Positions 28,631 to 37,372 of a DNA stretch of 64,000 bases are shown here, one piece after another. The first letter of the stretch is position 1. The number at the start of each line of letters is the position of its first letter. This stretch comes from JACCYI01 sp963828075 (GTDB lineage: Bacteria; Actinomycetota; Thermoleophilia; Solirubrobacterales; Solirubrobacteraceae): NCBI GenBank assembly GCA_963828075.1, contig CAWHDH010000021.1, positions 3,472,001 through 3,536,000 of the forward strand, given 5' to 3'. The position numbers and the translations under genes were made by a program. The notes beneath the pieces were generated by a model. The model searched no databases. It saw nothing but the letters and a program-made list of their open reading frames with translations, and was not told the DNA's origin.

Positions 28631-29421
28631 GCCGCCGCCCGCCGCGGCGGCGACCGTCCGGCGAGCGCTCTCGCCACCGTCCGGACGCCCGTGCGCGCGC
28701 CGACGAGGGCCCGGCAACGGGGCGGATGGTCGTCTACGGCCGCAACGCCGTGCGCGAGGCGCTCCGCGGGCGGCGCCGCGTCCATGAGGTCTGGGCCACC
28801 GCCGGAGCCGCGCGCGAGCCCGGGATGCCGGCGAGCGCCCACATCGCCGACGCGGCCGGGATCGAGGCGCGGTGCGGCTCGGACGCCCACCAGGGGGTGT
28901 GCGCCGAGGTCGACCCGTACCCCTACGCCGACGCCACCGCCCTCCTGCAGGCCGCTGCGCCGCTGCTCGTCGCGCTCGACGAGGTGACCGACCCGCAGAA
29001 CCTCGGGGCGGTGTGCCGGTCGGCCGAGTGCGCGGGCGCCACCGGCGTCGTCATCCCCGAGCGCCGCTCGGCCGAGGTGACGCCCGCGGTCTGCAAGGCC
29101 TCGGCGGGGGCGGTCGAGCATCTGCCCGTCGCGCGCGTACGGAATCTCGCCGATTTCCTCGGTGAGGCGAAGGCCGCCGGCTGCTGGACCTACGGCGCGG
29201 CGGCGGGCGCGAAGGTGCCCTACGACGCGCCCGACTACGCCGGCGGGGTGGTCGTCGTGCTCGGCGCCGAGGGCCGCGGCCTTCGACCACGCGTCGCGGC
29301 GTCGTGCGACGAGCTGATCGCCCTCCCGCTGCGCGGAAAGCTGGGCTCGCTGAACGTCAGCGCGACCGCCGCGGTCCTGCTGTACGAGATTTTGCAGCAG
29401 CGCCTTGACACGTCCACATAA
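28627..29421 (+). CDS. rlmB: 23S rRNA (guanosine-2'-O)-methyltransferase RlmB, SpoU/TrmH family
   Basis: This enzyme uses SAM to methylate a 23S rRNA guanosine. The 264-aa protein has a basic, disordered N-terminus, then the substrate-binding domain starting VVYGRNAVREALRG. The SPOUT knot follows: LDEVTDPQNLGAVCRSAECAG (motif 1 in its first part), VVVLGAEGRGLRP (motif 2) and GKLGSLNVSATAAVLLYE (motif 3). The start is probably GTG 28627 overlapping cysS; ATG 28726 would remove only the basic tail. SigH follows, as in Bacillus subtilis. Confidence 0.93.
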   Translation: MSRRPPRRRPSGERSRHRPDARARADEGPATGRMVVYGRNAVREALRGRRRVHEVWATAGAAREPGMPASAHIADAAGIEARCGSDAHQGVCAEVDPYPYADATALLQAAAPLLVALDEVTDPQNLGAVCRSAECAGATGVVIPERRSAEVTPAVCKASAGAVEHLPVARVRNLADFLGEAKAAGCWTYGAAAGAKVPYDAPDYAGGVVVVLGAEGRGLRPRVAASCDELIALPLRGKLGSLNVSATAAVLLYEILQQRLDTST

Positions 29422-29552
29422 CTGTGGGACCGTTCGCGGCGACTCAGGTTGAGCTTGAGGGTGAGGAAGTCCTCGCTCCAGGCGAATAACGGCGCCGGGG
29501 GAGGAGTGCGCCACGCATCTTCGCGAGCATGACGCTCGGGAAAGGACGATCC

Positions 29553-30200
29553 GTGGCCCCCATCTCCCATAAGTCTCAAGCTCAGCTGCAGCTTGATGAC
29601 TCTTACCTCCTTGCGCTGGCGAAACAGGGAAGTCCCGACGCGTACGACCAGCTCGTACGCCGCTACTACTCCTTCGTCCGCCTGAAGGCCTCGTCGTACT
29701 TCCTGATCGGCGGCGACAGCGACGACCTCATCCAGGAGGGCCTCGTCGGCCTCTACAAGGCGATCCGGGACTTCCGCACCGATCGCGAGTCGTCGTTCCG
29801 CAACTTCGCGGAGCTCTGCATCACGCGCCAGATCATCACCGCGGTCAAGACGGCGACGCGCAACAAGCACACGCCGCTGAACGGCTACGTGTCGTTCTCC
29901 TCCTCGCCGGCGGGCGCGCCCGAGGGCGAGGCGACGCTCGACGAGGTGATCGCCGGCTCCCCGACCCACGACCCGGTCAACCAGGTCATCTCCTCCGAGG
30001 AGCTGCGCTCGCTGGTGGCCTGCCTGTCGACGGTGCTCTCAGAGCTCGAGTCGCGCGTGCTGTCGCTGTACCTCGACGGGCACTCCTACACCGCCGTCGG
30101 GGAGATGATCGGCTGCGACTGCAAGACGGTCGACAACGCGCTGCAGCGCGTCAAGCGCAAGGTCGGCACGCACCTGCGGGCCCGCACCGTCCTGCTGTAG
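29553..30200 (+). CDS. sigH: SigH-like RNA polymerase sigma factor (Bacillus sigma-H family)
   Basis: The 215-aa protein resembles the transition-state sigma factor SigH of Firmicutes. Region 2 reads YYSFVRLKASSYFLIGGD, DDLIQEGLVGLYKAIRDF and FAELCITRQIITAVKTAT, and is almost collinear. Region 4 is SELESRVLSLYLDG and the HTH CDCKTVDNALQRVKRK. Its place right after rlmB matches B. subtilis. GTG 29553 has the ribosome site AAAGGA (29541-29546); an ATG at 29529 adds eight residues and lacks a good site. A sporulation role should not be assumed. Confidence 0.9.
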   Translation: MAPISHKSQAQLQLDDSYLLALAKQGSPDAYDQLVRRYYSFVRLKASSYFLIGGDSDDLIQEGLVGLYKAIRDFRTDRESSFRNFAELCITRQIITAVKTATRNKHTPLNGYVSFSSSPAGAPEGEATLDEVIAGSPTHDPVNQVISSEELRSLVACLSTVLSELESRVLSLYLDGHSYTAVGEMIGCDCKTVDNALQRVKRKVGTHLRARTVLL

Positions 30201-30208
30201 TACGGGGC

Positions 30209-30592
30209 ATGTCCACAGTCGTCATCGTCCTTCTGGTCGTCGTCGCCCTCGTCGTGTTGCTCGCGGTCGGCGGATCTATCGCCCAGCGCCGCCGCCTGGA
30301 GCGCAACCGCGGCGCCTTCGACGCCGAGCTCGAGCAGGTCAACCGCGACCTCGCCGCCGCCCGCGCCCAGGACCGCGGCTGGGACCGCGACAAGCTGGAG
30401 TCGGTCGCCCGCGCCGCCTACGCGAGCAAGCACCCCGACGCGCCCGTGCCGGATCTCACCCTCATCCGCATCGTCGACCGGCCCGGGACCGACGACGACA
30501 AGGCGATCTTCCGCTGCCGGGCCGGCGGCGCCGACGAGGAGCTCACGCTCGGCCGCCAGAGCGGCGACTGGGTCCTCGAAGCCTTGGCCTAG
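30209..30592 (+). CDS. Small membrane-anchored protein of unknown function
   Basis: The 127-aa protein has one N-terminal membrane helix (MSTVVIVLLVVVALVVLLAV), a coiled-coil-like charged stretch (RRRLERNRGAFDAELEQVN) and a small globular C-terminal domain (LTLIRIVDRPGTDDDKAIFR). No family was recognised. It follows sigH by 8 bp and may be co-transcribed. Its stop codon overlaps that of the convergent greA paralog. Confidence 0.7.
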   Translation: MSTVVIVLLVVVALVVLLAVGGSIAQRRRLERNRGAFDAELEQVNRDLAAARAQDRGWDRDKLESVARAAYASKHPDAPVPDLTLIRIVDRPGTDDDKAIFRCRAGGADEELTLGRQSGDWVLEALA

Positions 30593-31062
30593 GAGACCGA
30601 CACGACCAGCAGCCGCCGCTCGCCGCGCGGCAGCTCGACGACCGCGTGGTCGCCGGGGCGCAGCCCCACCAGCGCCGCGCCGACCGGGGACTCGACCGAC
30701 AGCCGGCCCTCGGCGGCCGCCGCGTCGTGCGAGGACACCAGCGTGTAGGTGGTCCGGCGCTCGTCGGCCTCGTTCTCCACCTCGACCGTCGAGCCCAGCC
30801 CGACGACGTCGCCCGTCGCCGCCTCGACGACCTGGGCGTCCCGGATCCGGTCGCGCAGCTGGGCGATCCGGGTCTCGAGGTGGGCCTGGGCCTCCTTGGC
30901 GGCGTGGTACTCGCCGTTCTCCTTGAGGTCGCCCCATTCCCGCGCGGTCTTGATCTGCGCGGCGATGGTGCGGCGGCCGTCGCCCTCGAGCTCGGCGAGC
31001 TCGGCGCGGAGCGCCTCGAGGCCCTCGGCGGTGACCAGCATCGCGGCCCGGTCCGTGCTCAT
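30589..31062 (-). CDS. GreA/GreB-family elongation factor (second copy)
   Basis: The 157-aa protein has the GreA coiled coil (residues about 8-80) with the tip REWGDLKENGEYHAAKEAQ, which keeps the two acidic residues of the catalytic tip and is closer to the classical GreA tip than the first copy. The C-terminal FKBP-like domain reads VESPVGAALVGLRPGDHAVVELP. It is therefore probably an active cleavage factor and not an inhibitor. ATG 31062 overlaps the stop of the LOG-family gene (ATGA), so both are made from one mRNA. Confidence 0.9.
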   Translation of the reverse strand: MSTDRAAMLVTAEGLEALRAELAELEGDGRRTIAAQIKTAREWGDLKENGEYHAAKEAQAHLETRIAQLRDRIRDAQVVEAATGDVVGLGSTVEVENEADERRTTYTLVSSHDAAAAEGRLSVESPVGAALVGLRPGDHAVVELPRGERRLLVVSVS

Positions 31063-31781
31063 GCGGCCTTCTCCTCGCTGTGTGGGCGCCGGTGGTCGGC
31101 GGCGCGGACGATCTCGAGGATCTCGTCGAGGTCGTCGACGACCACGATGCGCTCGATGTCGTGCCCGTCGATCTTGCCGCCGGCGAGCACGGGGCCCTTC
31201 AGCCAGTCCACGAGCCCGCGCCAGTAGTCCGAGCCCACGAGCACGACCGGGAAGTGCTGGATCTTCTGCGTCTGGCGCAGCGTGAGCGCCTCGAAGAGCT
31301 CGTCGAAGGTGCCGAAGCCGCCCGGGAAGACGACGAAGGCGCTCGCGTAGCGGACGAACATGACCTTGCGCGTGAAGAAGTAGTGGAACTCGAGCGCCGT
31401 CTGCGCCCACGGATTGAGCCCCTGCTCGTGCGGCAGCTCGATCCCGAGCCCGATCGACTGCGCCCCCACCTCGACGGCCCCGCGGTTGGCGGCCTCCATG
31501 ATCCCCGGGCCGCCGCCGGTGATGATCGAGAACCCGTCGCGGCCGAGGCGCCGCGCCAGATCGCGGGCCGAGTCGTACTCCTCGGTGTCAGGGAGTGTGC
31601 GGGCCGAGCCGAAGATCGAGACCGCCTTGCCGATATGGGCCAGCGTCCGGAACCCGGTCCGCAGCTCCTCGGCCATCCGCATGACGCGGGTCTCGTCGTC
31701 GAGCCGCGACAGGATCGCGGTGGTGTCGGCCTCGAGGAGCTCCTCGTCGGCGGTCGTGGGTGGGCGGGGTTCCGGGACCAT
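31059..31781 (-). CDS. LOG family (TIGR00730-type) nucleotide 5'-monophosphate nucleosidase
   Basis: The 240-aa protein has the LOG hallmarks: FGSART near residue 57, GGGPGIMEAANRGA near 90 and PGGFGTFDELFEALTLRQT near 150, with the conserved Arg and PGGxGTxxE. LOG enzymes hydrolyse cytokinin riboside or purine 5'-monophosphates to base plus ribose-5-phosphate. The bacterial role is unclear. It is the first gene of the pair with the second GreA. Confidence 0.9.
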   Translation of the reverse strand: MVPEPRPPTTADEELLEADTTAILSRLDDETRVMRMAEELRTGFRTLAHIGKAVSIFGSARTLPDTEEYDSARDLARRLGRDGFSIITGGGPGIMEAANRGAVEVGAQSIGLGIELPHEQGLNPWAQTALEFHYFFTRKVMFVRYASAFVVFPGGFGTFDELFEALTLRQTQKIQHFPVVLVGSDYWRGLVDWLKGPVLAGGKIDGHDIERIVVVDDLDEILEIVRAADHRRPHSEEKAA

Positions 31782-31805
31782 CGTCGAACAGCACAGCGTA
31801 GGGGG

Positions 31806-33980
31806 TCAGCGCAGGCTCGCCGGGACGCGTCGCAGGTCCGGCGGCGAGGTAGGCCGCAGACGCTGCCAGGCGAACGCGCCGCAGAGCAGCAGCAGGCCGA
31901 GCGCGATGAACGACGCGACGCGCGCGAGCGAGTCCAGCGAGGCGAGGTCATAGAGGAAGACCTTGGCGATGGTGGCGCCGAGCAGGGCGAGCGCGCCGAG
32001 CCGCAGGCCCTGCACATCGCGCACGAGGCCCGCGACCAGCGCGGCGACGCCGACGAGCGCCCAGACACCGCTCAGCAGCGCCTGGCCCTGCTGCGGCGAG
32101 CCGTCGAACGAGGTGACGAGCTCGGTGGAGACCAGGTGCAGGACGATCAGCGCCGCGCCGGTGATCAGGCCCGCGCGCACCGGTGGGCGGCCGAGGACCG
32201 GCCCACCGCGCCACGCCAGCAGCGCGGCGGCGCCGGCGCATGCCGCCAGCGCGGCGGCCGCGGCGAGTGGTTTGTCGAGGCCGTCGAGCAGGGCGAGCGG
32301 CGGCGCGAGCGTCGCCACCGCGAACGCGGTCGCGCCGCCGAGGAACGCGAGCGCGCCCCAGCCCGCGACCTCGTCGTCGTGGCGGCGCGCGATCGCCGCG
32401 AGCGCGGCCGCCTCGGCGGCCCAGGCGACCGTGAGCGCGACGGGGTGCTCGACGGCCACGGCGGTCGCGTAGGCGACGACCGCGAGGCCGAGGGCGTCGA
32501 CGGCGACGCGCCAGCGGTGCAGGCCGGCGTCGGCGAGACGCGTCGAGGCGAAGCAGGCGGCCGCGACCGACGCCAGCGCGAGCACGGGCCCGACGGGATC
32601 GCCGCGGACCTCGCCGAGCTCATTGACCGGCGCGTCGGCGGCCATCGCGTGACCGAGGGCGAGGGCGACGTGCGCGCCCAGCCCGACCGCGAGGAAGCGG
32701 GCGTCCGCACCGTCGGGGGCGGCGCGGCGGGCCAGCGCGGCGAAGCCGGCGGCGCTCGCCGCCCAGCCGATCGCCAGCACGGGGCCGTTGGCGAGCGTGC
32801 CGAACGCGACGTCGGCGAGGATGACTCCGAGGCTTCCCGCGACGAGCGCCAGCTCGCGCGAGACGCGGCGCGAGCGCGCTCCCACCAGGCCGGCGGCGAG
32901 ATGGGCGAGAGCGAGGGCGACGAGCCAGCCGTGGGCCGCGGTCTCGTGCCCGCTCCCGTCCAGGACCGACCACCCGGCGCCGGCGAGCACGAGCGCGTTG
33001 AGCGCCAGCAGGACGACGGCGGAGCCGCGCAGCCCCGGCTCGCGCGAGCGCAGCTCGAAGCCGGCAGCCGCCGCGAGGCCGAGAAGGCCGAAGCCGACCA
33101 GGACGGCGATCGCGGCGATCGGCTCGCGATCCTCGCCGGCGAGCCACCAGAGCCACTGCGGGGTCGCGACGGCCGCGGTCGCGTACGCCAGCCAGTTCCA
33201 GCGCTGGCACAGCAGGACGCCGGTGGCCGACGCGGTGGCGACCGCGACGAGCAGCAGCGTCCCGGTGTCGAGGAGGTCCGCACCCACGAGCATGGGGGCG
33301 AGCAGCGCGCCGACGACGCCCAGCGCGCCGATGCCCGGGGCGGCCCAGCGGATTGCGAGGGCGGTGGCGGTCGCGCCGACCGCGAGCGCGAGGCCGAGCC
33401 CCGTCCACGCCGGGACGAGGTCGTAAAGGAGCGCGGCGACGACGATGGCCGCGAAGAGCCCCGCGAGCCCCGCGGCGCCCGCCGCCACCGAGGCATCGGT
33501 GCGCCCGCGCCGCTCGTGGAGCCGGATGCCGGCGAGGAGGAGCCCGATCGATGCGCCCGCGCCCATGAGCGTGCGCGCGCCCTCGCCGATCAGGCCGTTG
33601 GACGCCGCGATCACCAGCAGCAGGACGATGCCGACCGCGACCGCGAGCCCTCCGACCCAGGCCAGGACCCGGCCGCCGAGCAGGTCCTCGAGCGAGAGGT
33701 CGCTGCGCCAGCGGGCCGCCGGGTGGGTGTCGGCCGGCGCAGACCTGCCCGGACGAGCGAACCTCGGACCGGTGCGCGCGGCTCGGGGCGTGAGGAAGCC
33801 CGGGCGGGCGGGCGGCTCGGCGGCGGCGGCACGCGGCGCGAGCGCGGCCGGGTCCACCGGGCTGGGGGGCGCCACCGAGACCGGTGCCCGTCCGCTCGCC
33901 TCGAGTCGGGCGAGCCGCGCCTCGAGGTGCTCCGCGCGCTCCTCGAGCGCCTCCACCCGCGTGTCGATCGCCGTCGTCAT
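31806..33980 (-). CDS. Large polytopic membrane protein, DUF2339 family
   Basis: The 724-aa protein has a short N-terminal coiled coil (MTTAIDTRVEALEERAEHLE), a Pro/Ala-rich linker, then the family start LEDLLGGRVLAWVGGLAVAVG. About 20 hydrophobic helices follow with almost no loops. DUF2339 proteins have no established function; a role in cell-envelope transport or integrity is a guess. It is divergent from a TetR regulator across 90 bp full of operator-like palindromes, so it is probably repressed by that protein. Confidence 0.85.
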   Translation of the reverse strand: MTTAIDTRVEALEERAEHLEARLARLEASGRAPVSVAPPSPVDPAALAPRAAAAEPPARPGFLTPRAARTGPRFARPGRSAPADTHPAARWRSDLSLEDLLGGRVLAWVGGLAVAVGIVLLLVIAASNGLIGEGARTLMGAGASIGLLLAGIRLHERRGRTDASVAAGAAGLAGLFAAIVVAALLYDLVPAWTGLGLALAVGATATALAIRWAAPGIGALGVVGALLAPMLVGADLLDTGTLLLVAVATASATGVLLCQRWNWLAYATAAVATPQWLWWLAGEDREPIAAIAVLVGFGLLGLAAAAGFELRSREPGLRGSAVVLLALNALVLAGAGWSVLDGSGHETAAHGWLVALALAHLAAGLVGARSRRVSRELALVAGSLGVILADVAFGTLANGPVLAIGWAASAAGFAALARRAAPDGADARFLAVGLGAHVALALGHAMAADAPVNELGEVRGDPVGPVLALASVAAACFASTRLADAGLHRWRVAVDALGLAVVAYATAVAVEHPVALTVAWAAEAAALAAIARRHDDEVAGWGALAFLGGATAFAVATLAPPLALLDGLDKPLAAAAALAACAGAAALLAWRGGPVLGRPPVRAGLITGAALIVLHLVSTELVTSFDGSPQQGQALLSGVWALVGVAALVAGLVRDVQGLRLGALALLGATIAKVFLYDLASLDSLARVASFIALGLLLLCGAFAWQRLRPTSPPDLRRVPASLR

Positions 33981-34004
33981 CTCTCGTCCGCCTCCTCACC
34001 CTTG

Positions 34005-34064
34005 TTGACCATCGGTCGGCAACGTACCACAACGCCTGACCGGCGGTCAACAAGCTGATAGGAT
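34005..34064. promoter_or_regulatory. Divergent promoters with two TetR-type operators
   Basis: TGACCGGCGGTCA (34037-34049) is a perfect 13-bp palindrome; a weaker sister TTGACCATCGGTC lies at 34005-34017, about three helical turns away. CTGACC (34036-34041), 17 bp and TAGGAT (34059-34064) form the tetR promoter. On the other strand TTGACC (34050-34045), 18 bp and TACGTT (34026-34021) form the DUF2339 promoter. Both -35 boxes lie inside the strong operator. Confidence 0.6.
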
Positions 34065-34070
34065 CGCGTC

Positions 34071-34700
34071 ATGTCGCCCGTCCGGCAACCACCCGCATAC
34101 AGCCGCCTCGACGTCGACGAGCGGCGCCGCCGGCTGCTCGCGCTCGGCACGGAGCTCTTCACCCGCCACGCCTACGACGAGCTCTCGATGGCCGCCATCG
34201 CGCGCGAGGCGGGCATCTCGAAAGCCCTGCTCTACCACTACTTCCCGAGCAAGCAGGCGTACTTCTCGGCGACGCTCGCCGAGAAGGCGCAGGAGCTGGC
34301 CGTGGCGACGGCGCCGGACCCGGCCGCGCCACCCGCCGACCAGCTGCGAGCCAGCCTGGAGGCCTTCCTCGCGTGGGTCGAGGCCAACGCGGAGGGCTAC
34401 GCGAAGCTGATGCAGTCGGTGGCGACTGTGCCCGAGGTGCGCGAGATCGTCGACGCCGTCCGCGACGCCACCGCCCAGCGCATCCTGGGCGGACTCGCGC
34501 CGGAGGGCGCGCCGCCGCCGGCGCTGCGCACGGCGGTGTACGGGTGGCTGTGGTTCATGGACGGCGCGTGCCTGGACTGGATCGCCCGCAGGGATTTCGA
34601 CCGCGCGACGCTCGCGGACCTGCTGCTGGGCACGCTGTTGGGCGCGGTCGTCGCGGCCGGCCAGGGCGAGGCGCTGGCCGGGCTCAGCCCGGCTGGATAG
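34071..34700 (+). CDS. TetR/AcrR family transcriptional regulator
   Basis: The 209-aa protein has a TetR HTH (residues 17-65: RRLLALGTELFTRHAYDEL, MAAIAREAGISKALLYHYF, then PSKQAYF). The helical ligand-binding domain carries a W/F-rich helix (AVYGWLWFMDGACLDWIA) and TetR C-terminal features. It likely represses itself and the divergent DUF2339 gene through the palindromes in the gap. ATG 34071 is 6 nt after the -10, so the mRNA is predicted leaderless. The inducer is unknown. Confidence 0.92.
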   Translation: MSPVRQPPAYSRLDVDERRRRLLALGTELFTRHAYDELSMAAIAREAGISKALLYHYFPSKQAYFSATLAEKAQELAVATAPDPAAPPADQLRASLEAFLAWVEANAEGYAKLMQSVATVPEVREIVDAVRDATAQRILGGLAPEGAPPPALRTAVYGWLWFMDGACLDWIARRDFDRATLADLLLGTLLGAVVAAGQGEALAGLSPAG

Positions 34701-35190
34701 CGAGCACGTCGACGACGAACACCAGCGTCTCGTTCGGCCCGATAGGCGGCGAGCCCTCGGCGCCGTAGGCGTCCTCGGGAGGAATGATCAGCTCGCGGCG
34801 GCCGCCGACCGACATCCCTGCGATGCCCTTGTCCCAGCCCGGGATCACCTCGCCGAGGCCGAGCGTGAACGAGTACGGCTGGCCGCTGTCCCACGACGCC
34901 TCGAACTGCTCGCCGGTCTCGAAGTGGACCCCGACGTAGTGGACGGTCACCTGGTCGCCGTCCTTCGCGGCGGCCCCCTTCCCCTTGACGAGGTCGCGCT
35001 GGACGAGCTTGGTGGGCGGCTTGCCCGTCGGCTTCTCGACCGTCGGCTTCGCGTCCGCGGCCGCGGTCGGCTCGGCCGTCTCGGCGGGTTTGGTGGCGGG
35101 GGGCTTGTCGTCATCACCGCAGGCCGTGAACCCCAGGCCGAGGGTGAGGACCGCACCGAGGACGGCGAGCGGGCGGGGGAGGCGGGTCAT
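34684..35190 (-). CDS. FKBP-type peptidyl-prolyl isomerase lipoprotein
   Basis: The 168-aa protein has a lipoprotein signal (LTLGLGFTAC, Cys near residue 25), a Lys/Pro/Thr/Ala spacer and an FKBP domain (about 62-168: VTVHYVGVHFETGEQFEASW, VIPGWDKGIAGMSVGGRREL, IIPPEDAYGAEG, LVFVVDVLAI). It should catalyse proline isomerisation outside the membrane, assisting exported protein folding. It overlaps the convergent tetR gene by 17 bp. Confidence 0.93.
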   Translation of the reverse strand: MTRLPRPLAVLGAVLTLGLGFTACGDDDKPPATKPAETAEPTAAADAKPTVEKPTGKPPTKLVQRDLVKGKGAAAKDGDQVTVHYVGVHFETGEQFEASWDSGQPYSFTLGLGEVIPGWDKGIAGMSVGGRRELIIPPEDAYGAEGSPPIGPNETLVFVVDVLAIQPG

Positions 35191-35221
35191 GGTCGGCCAG
35201 GGTAGTCGCGGCGTCCGGCGG

Positions 35222-36262
35222 TCAGACCGCCGACGCCTGGTAGAGCCGCTGGTCGGGGAGGCGGTGCACCCGCGCGCGGCGGGGCTCGCCGAACCCCGCC
35301 TCGCGCAGGTACGCGCGCAGCTGTGCCCGCGAGTGCAGGTCGGCGCCGGACGTGAGGTGGAAGAACAGCCCGAGGAGGGCGGCGGAGGCACGCGGGCGCC
35401 GGTCGGGGCGGAACAGGTCGAGCACGGCGACCGTGCCACCCGGGCGCATGACCGTGCGGACGCGCCGCAGCAGCGCGACGACCTGCTCTGGCCGCAGGTG
35501 GTGGATGATGTCGAAGCACAGCACGGCGTCGTACGGCCCGCCGAGGTCGGCCTCGAACATGTCGCCGTCGACGTGCGCGACGCGGTCGGCCATCCCGCTC
35601 TCGGCGATGATCGTGCGGCCCACGTTCGCGCTGCCGGGCAGGTCGAGCACCGTGGCGTGAAGCGTCGGATGCCGGCGGCAGAGCGCGGCGGCGAACGTCC
35701 CGTGTGCGCCCGCGAGATCGAGCAGTGCGCGCGGCTCGGGCGGGAGGCGGAGCGCCCGCGCGACCTCGGCCGCCGACAGGCGGGCGAGCTCGTGCTGACC
35801 GCGGATGTAACGCCGCCAGCTCGGGTCCTCGGCCGCCGCGGCGTGCAGCTCGACGGTGCGGCCGTCGCGCAGCGTCGCCTCGAGCTCGCCCCACCAGGTC
35901 CAGTAGTCCGCGGTGTGATCGAGGTAGCCGGCCACCGAGACCGGCGAGGCGGGGTCGAGCCACCGCCGCGCGCGCCGGTGCAGCGCGTAGCGGCCGCCGG
36001 CGTCGCGCGTCACGTGCCGCGCGCCGTCGAGCGCCTCGAGCAGCAGGCGGGTCGGCACCGGCTGAAGGCCCAGCTCGCGGGCCAGCTCGTCGGACGTCGC
36101 CGGCGCCCGGGCGATCCGCTCGAGCACACCGACGCGCTGCGCGATCGCCAGGATCCGCGCCGCCGGCATCCCGTACACCACCGACGCCAGCGGGACCGGC
36201 GCCTGATTGAGGCGGATGGCGACCCACTCGAGGAGGTCGTCGGCTCGCGGGGCGATTCGCAA
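35222..36262 (-). CDS. SAM-dependent O-methyltransferase (small-molecule, wHTH-dimerising type)
   Basis: The 346-aa protein has an N-terminal winged-helix dimerisation domain (residues 30-110). A Rossmann methyltransferase domain follows, with LDLAGAHGTFA as the SAM motif, VLDLPGSANVGR, DGDMFEADLG and the catalytic-region FDIIHHLRPEQVVALLRRV in two stretches. This is the acetylserotonin/polyketide O-methyltransferase architecture. The start appears to be TTG 36262, 6 bp after the preceding gene; the first ATG is 31 codons in and would cut the N-domain. The substrate is unknown. Confidence 0.85.
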   Translation of the reverse strand: MRIAPRADDLLEWVAIRLNQAPVPLASVVYGMPAARILAIAQRVGVLERIARAPATSDELARELGLQPVPTRLLLEALDGARHVTRDAGGRYALHRRARRWLDPASPVSVAGYLDHTADYWTWWGELEATLRDGRTVELHAAAAEDPSWRRYIRGQHELARLSAAEVARALRLPPEPRALLDLAGAHGTFAAALCRRHPTLHATVLDLPGSANVGRTIIAESGMADRVAHVDGDMFEADLGGPYDAVLCFDIIHHLRPEQVVALLRRVRTVMRPGGTVAVLDLFRPDRRPRASAALLGLFFHLTSGADLHSRAQLRAYLREAGFGEPRRARVHRLPDQRLYQASAV

Positions 36263-36268
36263 CGTGGG

Positions 36269-37333
36269 TTAGCGCAGCGGCGGCGCGTCGAGGGCGCGCA
36301 CGCGCCCGAAGAAGTAGCCGCCATCGGTGCGCGGCCCGGTGGTGCCGTCCGCGCCGCCGCCGAACAGCAGCGCAACCACGCCCGCGTCGCGCTCGGCGCG
36401 CAGGTTGGCCTCGTTGCCCGGCCCCAGCCACCACTCGACCCGGTTGTCGCGGAAGCGTCCCCAGGTGTCGTCGAGTCGATCGTTGCCCAGCGGGATCTGC
36501 CAGATGACGACCGGCCGGCGGGTGCGGCGGGTGAACGCCCGGATGAAGCTCGCGTGGCGGGCGAAGTCCTGCGCGTCCCAGCGGCTGACGCCGCCGTCGC
36601 CGAGGATGTGCTCGCGGAAGCCGGCGTCGCGGTCGGCGACGTCGGTGAACACGAGGTCGAAGCGAGCTCTGAAGCTGCGGTAGAAGCGCGCGCTACGGCG
36701 CCCCAGCGCGCTCATGTGGGCGAGGCTCGGCTTCGAGAAGGTCGGGTCCTCGCGCGTGCCCCACACGCTCAGGTGCCAGGCGAGCGCAACGTTCGGCGCC
36801 AGCCGGTCGCGCAGCCGGACCACCGTGCGCGCGAAGGTGACGGCCCCGGGCACGGTGCGGGCGTCATCCCGGCGGGCGGCGTGCTGGACGTAGCCCCACA
36901 GGTCGGGCTCGACGTGCAGGACGACGAGGCGCCGGCCCTTGGCGCGCTTGAAGAACAGGCGCAGGTCGCGCTCGACCGCGCGCATCACCGCGCGGTCCTT
37001 GAGATGACCGAGGTCGGTCGTCTTCTCGTCGCCGAGGCTCGGCGTGGACTGGAGCACCTGGTAGTACGTGAAGACCGGAATCAGCCGCGCCCGCCGGGAC
37101 TCGGAGATGTAGGTGCTGACGAACGTGCCGTCCGGGTTCCACGTCGCCCAGCCGCTGCCCGTGTTCGCGCCGCCCGCCAGGTACTGGTAGCGGAAGGCCA
37201 GCGGGGGCGCGTCGCGCTTCAGCTGCGCCGCCCCGCCGGGCTGGTCGGACACCCCGACGGAGAGCTTCTCCGGCCATCCCTGCGGCAGGATCGCCGCCAG
37301 GCTGCTCAGCGCGATGGCCAGGTGGCGGCGCAT
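36269..37333 (-). CDS. Exported protein of unknown function, possibly glycoside-hydrolase-like
   Basis: The 354-aa protein has a short signal-like N-terminus (MRRHLAIALSSLAAILPQG). It continues with alternating strands and helices (YQYLAGGANTGSGWATW, LIPVFTYYQVLQS, LVVLHVEPDLWGYV, VALAWHLSVWG, PVVIWQIPLGN, GVVALLFGGGADG) that look like a TIM barrel with Glu/Asp at strand ends, as in glycosidases. No family motif was firmly recognised. It precedes the methyltransferase gene by 6 bp, probably in one operon. Confidence 0.65.
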   Translation of the reverse strand: MRRHLAIALSSLAAILPQGWPEKLSVGVSDQPGGAAQLKRDAPPLAFRYQYLAGGANTGSGWATWNPDGTFVSTYISESRRARLIPVFTYYQVLQSTPSLGDEKTTDLGHLKDRAVMRAVERDLRLFFKRAKGRRLVVLHVEPDLWGYVQHAARRDDARTVPGAVTFARTVVRLRDRLAPNVALAWHLSVWGTREDPTFSKPSLAHMSALGRRSARFYRSFRARFDLVFTDVADRDAGFREHILGDGGVSRWDAQDFARHASFIRAFTRRTRRPVVIWQIPLGNDRLDDTWGRFRDNRVEWWLGPGNEANLRAERDAGVVALLFGGGADGTTGPRTDGGYFFGRVRALDAPPLR

Positions 37334-37355
37334 CGGCGAAAGCGTACGCCGCGCC

Positions 37356-37361
37356 TACACT
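37356..37361 (+). promoter_or_regulatory. Predicted -10 element of tRNA-Thr
   Basis: TACACT lies 11 nt before the first base of the mature tRNA, giving a 5' leader of about five nt. No clear -35 box was seen. Confidence 0.4.
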
Positions 37362-37372
37362 CGCCGCGGCAC

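Noticed and set aside
31080..34058. 992-codon plus-strand open frame
   Set aside because: It is antisense to the LOG gene and the DUF2339 protein, with Arg/Glu/Ala-rich low-complexity sequence and no domain.
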